From Kwoniella bestiolae CBS 10118 (Eukaryota > Basidiomycota > Tremellomycetes > Tremellales > Cryptococcaceae): DNA of 64,000 nt. The notes under the pieces are model-generated. The model did no database searches, was not told the DNA's origin, and worked only from the letters and a program-made list of their open reading frames with translations. Of the stretch, positions 47,990 to 59,747 are shown piece after piece. Each line of letters begins with the position of its first letter. Position 1 is the first letter of the stretch. The stretch is taken from the NCBI RefSeq assembly GCF_000512585.2, contig NC_089247.1, forward strand, positions 930,001 through 994,000. The letters are read 5' to 3'. The position numbers were made by a program, and so were the translations under genes.

Positions 47990-48917
47990 TTTGATTGTGA
48001 TCGTATTCTAAATCTATGATTCTATGTGCGAGAAAGGAAAAGAAAGAGAAGAAGAAGAAGAAAGAACAGAAATTGGAGACTCCTCGGAGAGATGGGGTAT
48101 CCACAGAAGAGATCTATATATCTATGAGAGAGGAGTATGAACAGGAGAAGTGAGATGAGGAATGACGATAGTGAGGATGAGAGTTATGACGGTGTTCTAT
48201 ACTCTATGCTTGACAGCAGTACAGTACGCGGATACCTTCGCTAACATGAAATTTAGGTGGTCGGTGATGTTTTCGGAAGCTGATTCAGGGAAAAAGAACA
48301 AATGTATCCGCGTACGAACACGGACGGATCAATCTGCTAGCGTGGTTGCGTTTAAAACCACCGCCGGATACACAAAGTTACCACCAATTTGCATGAAAGG
48401 CATGCGTAACATGGCAATTTTTGCCGTTAGGCACATGAAAGAGAAGCTTCGGTTTTAAATTGTTGTGTCCGGCTAAAGCATAACCGGCTACGATCCGGTC
48501 ACGGTGCAAAGTTAGTTCGGCGACTAAAACATCCCCAGGCCGACTGACGCTGACGTGAATTGGGCGATGGGATTTGATATTTCGAGATAACGATTTTGTC
48601 TTTCTCGCAGTCTCATACAAATGATGCGACCTGCGCTTGACATCTGTTTGCACTGCTCAGAGTGGATCCTCAGGCACCGCTGATCTGCATCCACGAATAA
48701 TTGCATTTTGAGTACAACGCTTGCGAGTTTTAATGAGGCTGCGCAAAACTGTGTTTTTGATGTGAAAAAATCTGACTGCGGGGTCGTAAGCGTTCAAAGT
48801 AGTTGTAATGTATATAAACCCTCGATTTCTTCACCGACTTTGACCAACTCATCTCAGCTCAAACAATTATATTAATCCACTTCACATACACCAAGAAACT
48901 TACATACATATCACAAG
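47990..48917. promoter_or_regulatory. Divergent intergenic region, SCOT/His-rich gene
   Basis: About 930 bases. A CT-rich leader precedes SCOT (purine-rich on the plus strand near 48030-48070). The right end carries a TATA box for the His-rich gene. No other gene recognised; ORFs at 48378-48706 have no family signal. Confidence 0.4.
48811..48818 (+). promoter_or_regulatory. TATA box of the His-rich gene
   Basis: TATATAAA about 100 bases before the ATG at 48918, followed by an A/C-rich leader without upstream ATGs close to the start. The clear consensus box suggests a strongly regulated or highly expressed gene. Confidence 0.55.
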
Positions 48918-50402
48918 ATGCAATTGAACGACAAAAATACCACTTCAGCTCAACGGGAAGAGACCCCTCTCGCTGCTGAAGATAACGATGATATCATCAG
49001 TCTTCATACCTCGGAGCCAGAGGAAGAATCCATCAGTGAGTTTTTTGCCACTCATCCTTTGCTGGGAGAAATTATGGCTAATCCTTTGATTTCCGTTCTC
49101 CCGTTCCTAGTCGAGGAGACTACTCGATTGAGAATCTCTTCACCTGCGCCTGGGCATGGGGATGACGAAGAAGAAGGTCGTGGTGGACCTGGACGAAGAC
49201 AGGGAAGACACCACCATCATGGTCATCACCATGGCCCACCACATAACGGTAGGTTCCCCCCATTCCCCCCTCACGGATATGGGTTCCCTTTTCCACCTGA
49301 ACATGGTCCTCACGGCCATACACATGGTCCACTTGGAAGACCGCCTCCTCCTTTCGGCCATGAGGGAGAACACGGTCTTCACCATAGATATGCACACGAA
49401 CATGGTCCATTTGGAAGAAGACCCCCACCACCAGGCCATGCGGGAGAGTTTGACCATGAGTTCTTCGGACCTCACCCTTTCCATGGACATGGGCCGTTTG
49501 GCATGAGGCCACCTCCCCCTCCCGGTCCTGAACGAGAACATGAGCACCATCACTCAAGACATCGTCCTCACCATGGACACGAGGATAAATCAGGTTCCTT
49601 CGGTAGAAGACATGAAGGGAACTCTGATCATCACCCTCATGGACCCCGACACCATAGGCACAGAAGAGGACACGGCCGATTCGGAGGACCATCACCACCA
49701 ACAGGGTCAGAAGGAGAGTTCGCTCCTCATTTCTTTGGTCCTCCCCCACCTCCACCCCATGGACACGGCCCATTCAACCGACGAGGATCACCTCTAGGCT
49801 CTCAAGGGGACTTCGATCCCCAGTTCTTCGGCCCACCACCCTCCCCTCCCCACCACGGGAAAGAGAGAGCGCACAAGCACAGGCATTGCAGAGCCTACTC
49901 CCCGCCCGGATGGAGAGGGTACAAGCATGAGCATGACCATCCCAGTAAATCTCAGAAGCGAGATGGACCCTCTGGCCTGGACGACGATGAAGGATATCCA
50001 TTGAATGAAAATGAAGAACAACGCCAAGAGATCGCCTCGTGCTCTTCCGAAAGTGAGAGTGAGAGTCACTCAGACTCTGCTTCGGAGATTGGATCAACCA
50101 ACAGCGGAAGAGCTTATCCCTTCCATCGTATGAGAGGTGGCTTCGGCGGTAGAGGTCGAGGTCGTTTTCCAATGGGACCTCCACCAATGTTTGAACGACA
50201 TCACCCCGGTGAGCATGGTCCCGCTGGCCCACCACCTCACTTCCACTTTGGAAGGTTCCCTCCTCCCCCTGAGATGCACGGGCATTTCCCCCATCATGGA
50301 GGGCACCCTCATATGGGATGTCATCACGCCCGCGGCGAGAGGGGAGGAGGTAGAGGTGGGTTTGGACATGGCTATGGTCATCCAGCTTTCACCGCTGCGT
50401 AA
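48918..50402 (+). CDS. His/Pro/Gly-rich repeat protein, 494 aa
   Basis: An intronless ORF of 494 residues. The first 75 residues are ordinary and acidic, including FFATHPLLGEIMANPLISVL and FLVEETTRLRI, probably a short folded or helical part. From about residue 85 the protein is dominated by His, Pro, Gly, Phe and Arg, with imperfect repeats of the type HGPFGRRPPPPGHAGEFDHE followed by FFGP. An acidic Ser-rich stretch (SSESESESHSDSASE) and an RGG-like stretch (GGFGGRGRGRFPMG) follow before a His-rich end. There is no signal peptide. No family was recognised; possible roles are metal binding or condensate formation, both inferred from composition. Confidence 0.75.
   Translation: MQLNDKNTTSAQREETPLAAEDNDDIISLHTSEPEEESISEFFATHPLLGEIMANPLISVLPFLVEETTRLRISSPAPGHGDDEEEGRGGPGRRQGRHHHHGHHHGPPHNGRFPPFPPHGYGFPFPPEHGPHGHTHGPLGRPPPPFGHEGEHGLHHRYAHEHGPFGRRPPPPGHAGEFDHEFFGPHPFHGHGPFGMRPPPPPGPEREHEHHHSRHRPHHGHEDKSGSFGRRHEGNSDHHPHGPRHHRHRRGHGRFGGPSPPTGSEGEFAPHFFGPPPPPPHGHGPFNRRGSPLGSQGDFDPQFFGPPPSPPHHGKERAHKHRHCRAYSPPGWRGYKHEHDHPSKSQKRDGPSGLDDDEGYPLNENEEQRQEIASCSSESESESHSDSASEIGSTNSGRAYPFHRMRGGFGGRGRGRFPMGPPPMFERHHPGEHGPAGPPPHFHFGRFPPPPEMHGHFPHHGGHPHMGCHHARGERGGGRGGFGHGYGHPAFTAA
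49323..49860 (+). repeat. Imperfect repeats of 27-35 residues in the His-rich protein
   Basis: About six units begin with HGPFG or close variants (HGPLGR, HGPFGRR, HGPFGMR, GSFGRR, HGRFGG, HGPFNRR) and several end EGEFDxxFFGP. The unit boundaries drift, and both the protein and DNA are repetitive. Confidence 0.65.
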
Positions 50403-50830
50403 GACTTGCACACATCAATCAAGGACATCCAATCAATACATCATGATTGGAGGTGAATAAATATCCTTCTTACGAGGGATGGTCAAGATACGGTTCAAGA
50501 TGAACTTCGCAAACACAGATATGGTAAGTATTGTATATATGTATATAGATAATTGATACCCATACACGAGCATGAATAAATGCAAGATGAGATGACATTT
50601 CACCCAGCTGCAAGTTTCGTTGAGTTCGCATTGCACAGTTCCTTTCATTCTGATTACGTCTACTGTATTTCCTATTTTATTCTATACTATCTGAGTTCCA
50701 ATCTGCCGGCGCACGTCTGACATCGCTTGCATCTCACTTTCATATTGTAACACCCTAAACATACAACTCCCCGTATTCCGTCCCAGATTGCCTTCTATCT
50801 AATCAGCATGTGTTACAGGAAACAAATCCC
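50403..50830. other. Convergent intergenic region
   Basis: About 430 AT-rich bases between the ends of the His-rich gene and the M20 peptidase. No gene recognised. Confidence 0.3.
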
Positions 50831-53187
50831 TAAGCAACTTCTTTCGATTGATCCATATTGAGGATGATAGCCTGATAGAACCTCGTAAATTCGATCAAGT
50901 CATCCGCATTAGAGTACTCGTTGATGGTGTGTGCACCTGCACCTCCCGACATGGGGGTATACCTGTATCGATAGATATTAGGTGTGAGGTCGAGGTATCG
51001 TCTCGTATCGGTGTTCTACGCTCGCATCGTTATCAGCAATTGCTCTTTCTCCCCCTTCATGCTTACTGATCAAGAGATAAGGAGAACTTGGATTGGAGAA
51101 GCTGTAGATCACTTACACCAGTACTCATGAACGGCGCCATAACCAGATCTTTTCCCTTCTCTAGCTCCACAACCGTCCCATCCTCGCTAACCTCCTTCCT
51201 ACTTGCCCAAACACCCCTTGAAGTTCCAGCGAGGACGTTCCAAGCTGGATCATCAAGCGTGACGGGACTGTGGGGCGCAGGGTCGGTGAAGTATCCGAAG
51301 GCCAGGTCGAGATCCACTTTAGAATTGGGTGATCCAGAGAAGACGGTGGTTCCGTCGAATCCATTCAATGTGAGATTGTATGTCTCAGCAATAGGGAGTA
51401 AGAGTGATTCGATCCGGGATTGAAGTTCGACGTGGTTGGAGAGGACGTTGATTCGGTGGTTGATGATAGCTTTGACCGATTCGGGCTGAGCACAGATAGC
51501 AGTTCAGTATAGGTGATACCTGACAGAAGTATGGGAGAGGGTAGATGGACGATAGACTGACCAAAGCATTGACCTTCAAACCACCATTGATGATATCAAC
51601 AGCTTGGGTAGTAGTCAACAAACTCCTAAGAGGATCACCTTGTCCAGGGCCGTGAGAACTACCGTCCATACCAGTACTGATAATTTCGAAAGGAAGGTCT
51701 TTCCAAGCTTTCTTATTGCCCTTCTCGGCCTTGATGACTAGTTTCTTCAATTTGGAAGGCATGGATTCCGCAAAAGTAGCAGCACAAGTCATGAACTCGT
51801 ATACGGGTGATTTGGGCGAGATGGTAGGTTGGTGTGGGTGAGCTTCGAGTTGAGCAATCAATAATGAGATCAATCCAATAGCTGTGTGAGGAGGTGGGAC
51901 TGAGGAGTGTCCACCCAAGGTAGATACTGTTAGACCGATATCTACGTGGCCTTTTTCAGCTACGGCGGGCGTAGCGAACTGTTGGCCCCATGTTTCGACC
52001 AGTCCGTTACCTTCGTCGATGAGTCTGGTTAAAACTCGCGGTTAGTTTACGTTCACCGAAAATTCAAGGGATGGAGCTCACAAAGACATCGAGTTCTTCC
52101 CGTACTTCTCCATGAGGTACTTGGAAATAGCAGGTGCGCCAACTTGACCACCTCTCTCTTCATCTGATCCGAAAGCAAGGATGATAGGTCTTCGAGGTTT
52201 AAAATCGGTGGTACCGAAAAGGTGTTCAAGGGCAGACATGACCGCTAAGTATTTGCATTGGCTAGTCAGCTTCAGTCTTTCGAGTTCAGCCCAGTTATGG
52301 AACGCAGCTGACGTACCGATCAAACTACTCTTAGTATCTGAAGAACCCCTTCCATGAATACTAGTACCGTCGTACTCTCCACCGAAGGGATCATGGGTCC
52401 ATTGGTTGACAGTATCAGGAAGAACGGGAACGACGTCTGATCAACGTCGATCAGCTGTGTTTGTATGAATGAGGGACGAAAACCAGCTCACCTTGATGAG
52501 CAGTAAGCATCAATGGCTTCAAGGACGAGTCTGATCCTTCGATCTCGTAGACTAGTGCCCAATCTGTCTTGGTGACCTTGGCGTGCTCGTAACTACCTCG
52601 CATAGTAAGCTCTTGATCTTCCAAAGACCGTACACTAACTCACACATTTGGGAACGTTCTTTCAAGGACTGCCCACCGGAATTAGATAAATATGTTAGCA
52701 GGAATCATCTTGAGAAATGCAAACGTTACTCACAATCATGGAACTCGGCAAAGATCTTCCACCTCGGATCTTCATCCACAGGGCCCATCTCATCGTACAT
52801 CTGAGTAGGTATCTTGATCTATCGGTGGATGATACAACATTAGCTTTCATTCGAATTCATATTGGGATCGTATATAGCTGGACTTACAGCCTCCTGCAAA
52901 CGCTTGATGATAACCTCCTTCTCTTCCCATATCTTGGTAACATTATACCCATCAGGTAAGAACGGCGTCGCTTGCTCACATGTGCCCTTGAGCATCTCTG
53001 AGCTACCTTCAAATGAGGGTAGGCTGACTTTCGAGGATAGCTGGTTGACGCCGACAGGCCATGACGACATGACTGCCGCTGTAGCTAGTAAACCAAGTAC
53101 GACGAGGGGCCATGATCTCCTTGCGGAGCCTCTTTCGGGGGAGTGGTCCGACGAGTGAACAGGTAGATGGATAGGTCCTTTAGCCAT
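50831..53187 (-). CDS. CPS1: Carboxypeptidase S-like M20 metallopeptidase, membrane-anchored
   Basis: Vacuolar-type M20 peptidase. The start at 53187 gives a charged tail, then one signal-anchor helix SWPLVVLGLLATAAVMSSWP, as in yeast Cps1, so a type II membrane protein. The domain follows: LMLTAHQDVVPV (HxD metal site), GRGSSDTKSSLIAVMSAL (bridging Asp), AFGSDEERGGQVGAP (catalytic Glu pair), LLIDEGNG, TVSTLGGHSSVPPPHTAIG and the dimer domain. It ends with MSGGAGAHTINEYSN (metal His) and a stop at 50831. The exons are in frame throughout and the catalytic set looks complete. It likely releases C-terminal residues from peptides in the vacuole. Confidence 0.92.
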
Positions 53188-53808
53188 TTTGATGGTATCT
53201 TATACACAAAGAAGCAGAGGAATGTATGGTATGATGAGGGAAAGAAGTCAAGATAGGAGATACCTTGCGAGGGGGGATTATATATCTAGATGGGAATGGA
53301 CAGAGTGTCGCTCATATCCGATGGTCGGTGATCTCCGCTGGGCCATTTGATTAGGTGACCGTAGTTTGTATGTTATTTTGCCGAGGTAATCTTACTATTT
53401 TGGGATTAGTCTGTGGGAGAGGTACCATGTGCAATGGTTCAGAACAGGACAAGGAGATAAGCAAGGTGGATAGGACATGAACCCGCTGCAGAAAGAGGTT
53501 GCGAACAGGCTTTAGGATATGTCCTATCTCGACGTTCGGCTTGGGCCGGACGACGGTGGGCAGCGGTTCTGTTATCGGAGATTGGGTGAAACCCAAGTTT
53601 CCTCCAGCAGCATTGTATCCGTTGAGAAGAGGATCCAATGCATCTAGATCATGGGTATCAAGGAGCAGAGACGTCCCATCATCTATACTTGGGATACGCC
53701 ATCATCTCAACCACGCTCTCAACCCGATTGTTATCTATTTCCCTGCACCTATACACCAAAAAAGCTCCGTCAATATGCAGCTTATATTGACCATGCAACG
53801 CAGGAGAC
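53188..53808. other. CPS1 promoter and uncertain 3' extension of IAH1
   Basis: The left part holds the CPS1 promoter. A minus-strand frame from about 53700 to 53351 reads LDALDPLLNGYNAAGG and NVEIGHILKPVRNLF with coding-like composition. It could be a last exon of IAH1 if GTAAGT at 53811 is used as a donor and an AG near 53686 as acceptor. Otherwise nothing is seen here. Confidence 0.3.
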
Positions 53809-54836
53809 TTACGAGGGCACCCTCATAGGCAGATCACTCTCATCCTCCCAATCCAACCCATGACCTTTCCACGGACCTCCCACAATCTTAGTGTATTCCT
53901 CCCAAAGTACCCCATACCCTTCTGCGGTCATATGACATCCATCGCTACATCACACATCCATCGCATCAGTTCGATCCGGATCGCTTCACATGACCAAGAG
54001 AAAGCGACTCACTGAAAGAACGGAGCAAGTCCATCACCCAATCCACCAGCTTTCCGCTCCATAGCTTCCCAAAGATCTAACACCTCAACGCTCCATCTTC
54101 CGTTCTCCTTGGCTTTCCATTCCCTCCCCAGATCCCTCACAATATCTACAAACTCAAGTGTCCTCTCGGTGGACCTAACCCATTTTGCAGGCAGGGGTAC
54201 CTGAGGATGATAGGGCGGGGGAGGAGTTATCAGAAGTATATGTACAGGAGTATCAGCGATGGCGTAGGGTGAGTCGGGCGAGGTGAGATTATCAAGGATG
54301 TATTGATAGTTCTTCTTGAAGTGTAACGGGTGGGTCGCTCTTGAGCTGGGGAAGTTTACGGAATCGTTTGTACCTGCGTCGAAGTATTTAGCTCATATTG
54401 GACATCGTGGCAATGGAGAGCATGCATTCCGTTTAGGTTGAGGTGGTGAAGGTGGAGGAACATACCAAACCATAAAGTTACCAACCTCACTCTAGCTCCA
54501 TCTTCACCCTTCTTCGCGAATATCTTGTCAAACAAAGGAAGTGCGCTATAGCGTTCTCCATCAATATCCGCCTTTACACTTTGAGCTGCACAAGGGAGAA
54601 TAGGATACTTACGACGTAGTAGTATACCCTCCAAACCCTCTGTTCAATATATCCAACTTCCTATCATATGCCCCTGTATATCATAAGGTCATTCGAGCTT
54701 CGCTCTAAGCGGTGAGAACGTGCAAGCAGGACCTCCACTCACTGCACATCCTCTCAAATAACGCTTGTGGGACATCCTGTCGTTCTGTCAGACTATCCCC
54801 AAAGAGGATAACGCAGTCTTGGAATGCTTTGGCCAT
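53809..54836 (-). CDS. IAH1: IAH1-like SGNH/GDSL esterase
   Basis: Esterase of the isoamyl acetate-hydrolysing group. The start at 54836 gives CVILFGDSLTERQDVPQALF (block I, nucleophile Ser in GDSL), then YDRKLDILNRGFGGYTT (block II Gly), VRLVTLWFG joined to TNDSVNF (block III Asn) and AEGYGVLWEEYTKIVGG after HDGCHMT (block V, DxxH). HILLITPPPYHP lies between. Five exons. The frame stops at 53809 just inside a perfect GTAAGT, so a further exon reaching 53351 cannot be excluded. Catalytic residues are complete. Confidence 0.85.
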
Positions 54837-55312
54837 GATACTTTCGCGTCCTCGCTGAACGATACAGAAGTGTTGAGCGATAAGATCACCAGTGATGGCT
54901 CAAGTAATGTCTGTATGTTGACGGTGCTTGCTTGGTCGGTAGATTCGGCGAGAAGTCAGACCGGAGGTGATTCGGAGATGTGCGGTGGATACCTGATATG
55001 CTATATTTGTTATTTATAGATCTTTTGTAAATGGTATTTCGTTGGTTGAACCCGGATGCACTGGTCAAATGATCGAGTATGTTTCAAAAATAGGAGAATG
55101 CATGGGTGCAGACATATCTGTACACCACCTCTTGTATCTCATTGGACTATCTTCCCGAGTTCGCTCTGATCGCCAGGACAAAGGTCTATCTGCTCCCCTC
55201 ACAGACGAAGGCCCTTATGAATCCTCTCTCTCCAGACGTCACATAGCCCTCGCACCCTTCCAACGACAGTATCTCCAGTAATACCAATACGAATACATGT
55301 ATAAATCCCACC
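54837..55312. other. Intergenic, IAH1 promoter side
   Basis: About 475 bases. A plus-strand ORF at 55042-55281 has no family signal. Nothing else recognised. Confidence 0.3.
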
Positions 55313-56899
55313 TCACAAGCTCAAATAATGTTGCCCAAACTCACTTAACCCCCCCTGCGCGTCCAACACTCCAAAAGCCTTTCCCGCATCTTTAGGAAAT
55401 GCCCCAAACCAAGCCCAACGCTCCACATAAGCCGAACCCTCACCTTTGAACCATGCTATGGCCCTGTCCATGAAATCAGTCTGTTTGGCAGGTTCGCATA
55501 TCTCCCCAGTCGTGAAATCTTGACAGTCGAACTCTGTTACCCAGATTGGTTTACCGCCTGTTGGGAAGCTCTGTACAGTATAAATGGGGATATCCGATCA
55601 GTCGTCTTCCTATTTGTCCGGAACACGAGAGGATCAAAGAGATTTATTGACCAGGAAAGTGACAGGAGAACGAAGAGTGATAATTCACTCGGTGCACTCG
55701 CCTTGATATAGGTGAACAAGTCTTCAACGACGACACCATAGAAATGGATGGGTACGAAATCGTATTTACAATTACCCGCGCAAGCGGTGACCCATGGCTA
55801 TAAATCATACAGTATAATACCAATTAGACCAAGCTTCTCCCAAAAGATAACGACGGCCAACAAAGGTCATGAGTACGAGTCAACTCACAGTGAACCACTT
55901 GACATCCCCACCTCTAGCCACAGCCGGCGCACCAACCTTCACTCCCTGCGGTAACTTTGCTGTCCACTGCTGGTGCAACGTCGAAGCAGCAGCTACGTCC
56001 GAGATGTTCGATCCCCCCACATCGGCGCCCATGTCGGCTGCGACATAAAACAAACAGCACAATCAATCACCCTTCAGATTTCAACAATTTTCCCGCCGTA
56101 GTCTGAGAGATACGACAGATGAACAGTTACGCACGCTCATTAAAGCTCATAACATACTGCGTCCCCGCCGGCAAACTCCCCCCAGCAATAAACTCATTAG
56201 CCATAACTTCCCCCCATATACAAGCCACATATTCAGCTTGCATCCCCGCGAAGGGCTGATACTTCCAATTCCAGTACCAATCCAGTCCAGGGGTATTGGT
56301 AAGTTTTGACCAGGAGGTATCGTCCAGTCCTAAGCCTGCTTGACCTCCTCCTCCCGACGCTGGAGGTAAGGTAGCGGGAGTGGTAGAGGCGGGCGGAGCG
56401 ACTTGTTGGCTTGCTGGAGGAACTGCTTGAGATGCGGGCGGGGCCGTGGGCTGAGATGCGGGGGTAGTGAAGCAGCGGGCTGAGAGGCAGGAGAAACGGC
56501 AGGTTGACTTGCCGGTGGTGGTGCCGCGGGCTGAGAGGCAGGAGGAACGGGGGGTTGAGAGGCAGGAGGCGCAGCAGTTGCAGGAGCAGCAGTCGCAGCG
56601 GCAGAAGTGGATTTAGGTTTCCCCCAGCCTGACCATCCTCCCCTATCCCACGCAGCTACCACCCCCGTATTTGACCCTGCGACCTGAGTCTGAGGAAGAT
56701 CGACATACGGAGTGACGTTCCCCGTTCCGGTGGGTATCATCACTTGATTTCCGGTTGACTCTTGTACATTCATTACTAATGCCCCGACCGCTATGGGAGG
56801 TGCATCTGTCCCACTTGAGGTTTTGGCTCGACAGTTCTTCCTGCCAGCCGGGGCGGCTGAAGTGAGAGCCAGTAGGGGGAGGAGGGGGAGTAGGTACAT
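55313..56899 (-). CDS. Secreted GH128-like (Asl1-type) glucanase with apparent frameshift
   Basis: Cell-wall beta-glucanase-like protein of the Asl1/Glyco_hydro_cc family. A signal peptide (MYLLPLLPLLALTSAAPAG) opens it, then a Ser/Pro/Ala/Gln linker with repeated PPASQP. The catalytic domain starts SWSKLTNTPGLDWYWNWKYQ, then CIWGEVMANEF, GTQYVMSFNE (acid Glu), ADMGADVGGSNISDVAAAST, VTACAGNCKYDFVPIHFYG and GKPIWVTEFDCQDFT (nucleophile Glu). It ends at 55313. The linker frame and the catalytic frame differ. One extra base in the run at 56460-56464 joins them inside a PPASQ unit. As given, the protein would stop before the catalytic domain. Confidence 0.75.
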
Positions 56900-57556
56900 G
56901 TCGATGGTCTGTATGTGTGGTATGTGTTGAGGAGTGAGTTGATAGATGGTATATCTGAGTGGGTCCGATGTTAGTGCGGTGGTAACGACCTGTCAAAGGC
57001 GTCAAGGTGTGAGGCAAAGAGCGTAAGAGGTGGGAATAGCGAGGGAAACAGAGAACCGATCTCGAATCGATTGAAGAAGTGATCACTTGGGATAGAAGTA
57101 GTTTTTACATGGTTATATATCCATGCATTCGTGAATCAATAAGATCGATTGAGATTGATCCTTTGAGATTGTTAATCTGATTCACTGCTTTCAAGTCGAG
57201 GCACGAGATTGTCATTCACCCCTTCCTTGTACGCCAGAATTGGACGATTCTCCTGTGAAGGATCGGAATCCTCCTTTGAGTAGCGGACAATGTCAGTAAA
57301 CGGGGTGAGAGGTAATCAAAAGCTAAATGAATTAGTGAGGAAAGGATGGTGTGAACGGAGGGATGTGAGAGAACCCATAGGAGATACAGAAACTATGTTG
57401 CAAATTGTTCTCTGCACAAGTGCATGTGGAAGTGAGATTGGGCATACTCAGCTTGAGAGAAGGCTTTATAAGCCGCGAGGACTATTCATTGATCGGGTAT
57501 GATTGATGGGTATATGATGATTACATGTAGGTGATGAGATGTATGGGGTCAATCTC
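56900..57556. other. Intergenic, glucanase promoter
   Basis: About 660 bases. A plus-strand ORF at 57290-57502 has no recognised family. No element recognised. Confidence 0.3.
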
Positions 57557-59248
57557 TTACAGAAGGACTTCGACTCGACCACTCCCTGCCCAAAGATGCT
57601 TGATAGCACAATCAACCGTCTGTTCAACCCTTTCTAAAAGTAGTTTCGTCTGCCGTTGTGTTGATTCATCGGTACATCGAGGCCGTATCCCACCTCGACC
57701 ACCTAATATCCCAACCCCTCCACATCAACAGCCATTCCATCCCTCTCAAACTCCCTCGCAAGCTCCATCCTCCTCATATTATTCTCCTCCTCCACCAACA
57801 TGAGTCTAGCCTTAATCATAATATACCGAGCTTGCCACTCGCTCCTTCCCAGCAGATCTAGCTCTCCTCCAGGAAGTTCCGGATCAGGTATCGACTGTAA
57901 CAACTGCGCTTCCTCAGGAATGGCCAGTTCGGGAGGTGGGTCATCCAGTGAGTCGGGTGTGGGATCTTTGGGGTCCAACGTCTCTCTGGGGAATATCGAG
58001 CGAAGGTAAGATAAGACTTCTACTTCCTCTATTGTGGGGTTTAGTTGATCTCTCGCTCTGATTCGAGGTAACACCTCTGCTAAATCCTCATCTAACATTA
58101 GATCTTCGTCTGTCGGAGGGGGCGCACCGAGGGGTGCTCTTGTAAGTGGGGTTGAGACGATGGGGGGATGACGAGATTTAGATTTGCCCTTGGATTTGGA
58201 CGGTTGGGTGGATGAGGACGGTGTGGGGGTGGGTTTGGGAGGTGGAGCGGGGCGTTCGAGGTGTTGCGATTTGATGTGTTTCTGGAGGGCGTCGGAGCGG
58301 GTGAAGGACTTCGGACAGCCTGTGTGCAAGGGTTGGAAGATCAGTAAATGATGACTGATACCTTCGAGCCATGAGAGGGAAACGAGAACGGGTGATGTGG
58401 TTTGTCGCTTATTTGTCCAGATATCCAATGATCGCCGTGATGCGAACATGAGGATGAGCTGGAAAGGACGGACGACTCACCCGCATAAGTACAGGCATAT
58501 GGCCTCTCACCAGTATGCATTCTCATATGAGTTGATAGTGAATGTCTTGAAGCTTGCTTTTGACCCGTCCTGGGACAGTTGATCCATTCACAGATGAACG
58601 AGTCTTTGATGGTGTTTATGTGGTCTGCAAGTGAGGAAGTAGACAATGATGGAGAGTCAGCTCAACAGAACACATGCACTAAGTTGTTGATGATCAATGA
58701 AACAACATCCTATCCCAGACCCTTCCTAGCCCAGATCTTGATCCATCAACAACGCAAGGATCATCCCCGCCCCTCACCCTCACCACCATCACAAGGTATG
58801 AACCCTTCCTAAACTCCCATCACTAGCAGATCTCCTAGAACACAGACCCAAACTCACCATCTTTAACATGCTCGATCAACCCCTCATGCAACCCACTAAC
58901 AACCTCGCAATCCCCCCATTCGCACTTGAAAGATCCCTCCCCGCCTTGTCCTTCTTCCTGCAGCTCATCAACCTCATCATCCACCAATTCCTTCTTCACC
59001 TTCTTGCCCTTCGTCGATGTGGATGGACCGGGTGTACCATCCTCTTCGCCCAGCAGGTCTCCAATCTCATCGTCCACCTCGGCAGCTTTGGATTTACGTT
59101 TTTTCTTCGACTGCGATTTGGCTTTAGGAGGTGGTTTGGGCTTGGAGTTTCCCTCTGTTTGAGGTGGAGGTGAGTCGAGGGGTACAGGTGAAGAAGGTGC
59201 GAGGGGCGGTGAGGATGGTGGAGGAGATGAAGCGGCGAGAGAAGTCAT
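57557..59248 (-). CDS. C2H2 zinc-finger protein, INO80-subunit-like (Iec1 type)
   Basis: Nuclear protein with a Pro/Ser-rich start, a basic stretch (KAKSQSKKKRKSKAAEV) and three C2H2-type fingers: FKCEWGDCEVVSGLHEGLIE, then FICEWINCPRTGQKQASRHS with LSTHMRMHTGERPYAC, then CPKSFTRSDALQKHIKSQH. This finger order resembles Iec1-like INO80 complex subunits; that name is tentative. Downstream come LDPKDPTPDSLDDPPPELAI, GRSEWQARYIMIKARLMLVE and MRRMELAREFERDGMAV. The frame stops at 57703, but a conserved-looking helical end (KLLLERVEQTVDCAIKHLW) follows in another frame to 57557. One extra base in the C4 run at 57715-57718 joins them. Confidence 0.75.
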
Positions 59249-59747
59249 CTCGAGTGAAAGATTAGGTGCTTTAGATGCTCTGGTGATTGAAGTGACGAGG
59301 AAGAAGAAAGATGAAAGACGAGATGAGAGTGCGCGTTATTGTGGTGAAGGAAGGATGACATGACCGAAGTGGAGTGAAGTGTATGGAGTGGAGTGGCGCC
59401 AAAATCAATTGAAATATGGGAATCGGAATATCATTTTTGCAGTTTCCTTTCCTGATTGAAGAATGTATCGAGTCGAGTGGGCTCACGATCAAGCAAGCAA
59501 GGAAGAACCCAGACTATGCTGCCATGCAGAGCAACAGCTAGTATATCACAGGACGAGAAGACGGACCAATATAAGTGAAATAGTTGTTCTCCTCACATAG
59601 ATATCATCTTTCGGTTGTTTTGAGGCAACACAAGCATTTAAGAGAAAAACAAATGACTTGACGACAATTCAATAAGCATATGCATATGATCAATCATAGA
59701 GCTAGATATCTGAGTCCTTCAGACAATCATAATCCTCCGTTGCGGCA
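59249..59747. other. Intergenic between zinc-finger gene and RCY1
   Basis: About 500 bases: promoter of the zinc-finger gene and 3' UTR of RCY1, both on the minus strand. No gene recognised. Confidence 0.3.

Noticed and set aside
49120..49773. 217-codon minus-strand ORF with many Val, Gly and His
   Set aside because: Mirror of the repetitive His-rich gene; no ATG context, no family.
55042..55281. 79-codon plus-strand ORF upstream of IAH1
   Set aside because: No family signal and no visible promoter or exon structure.
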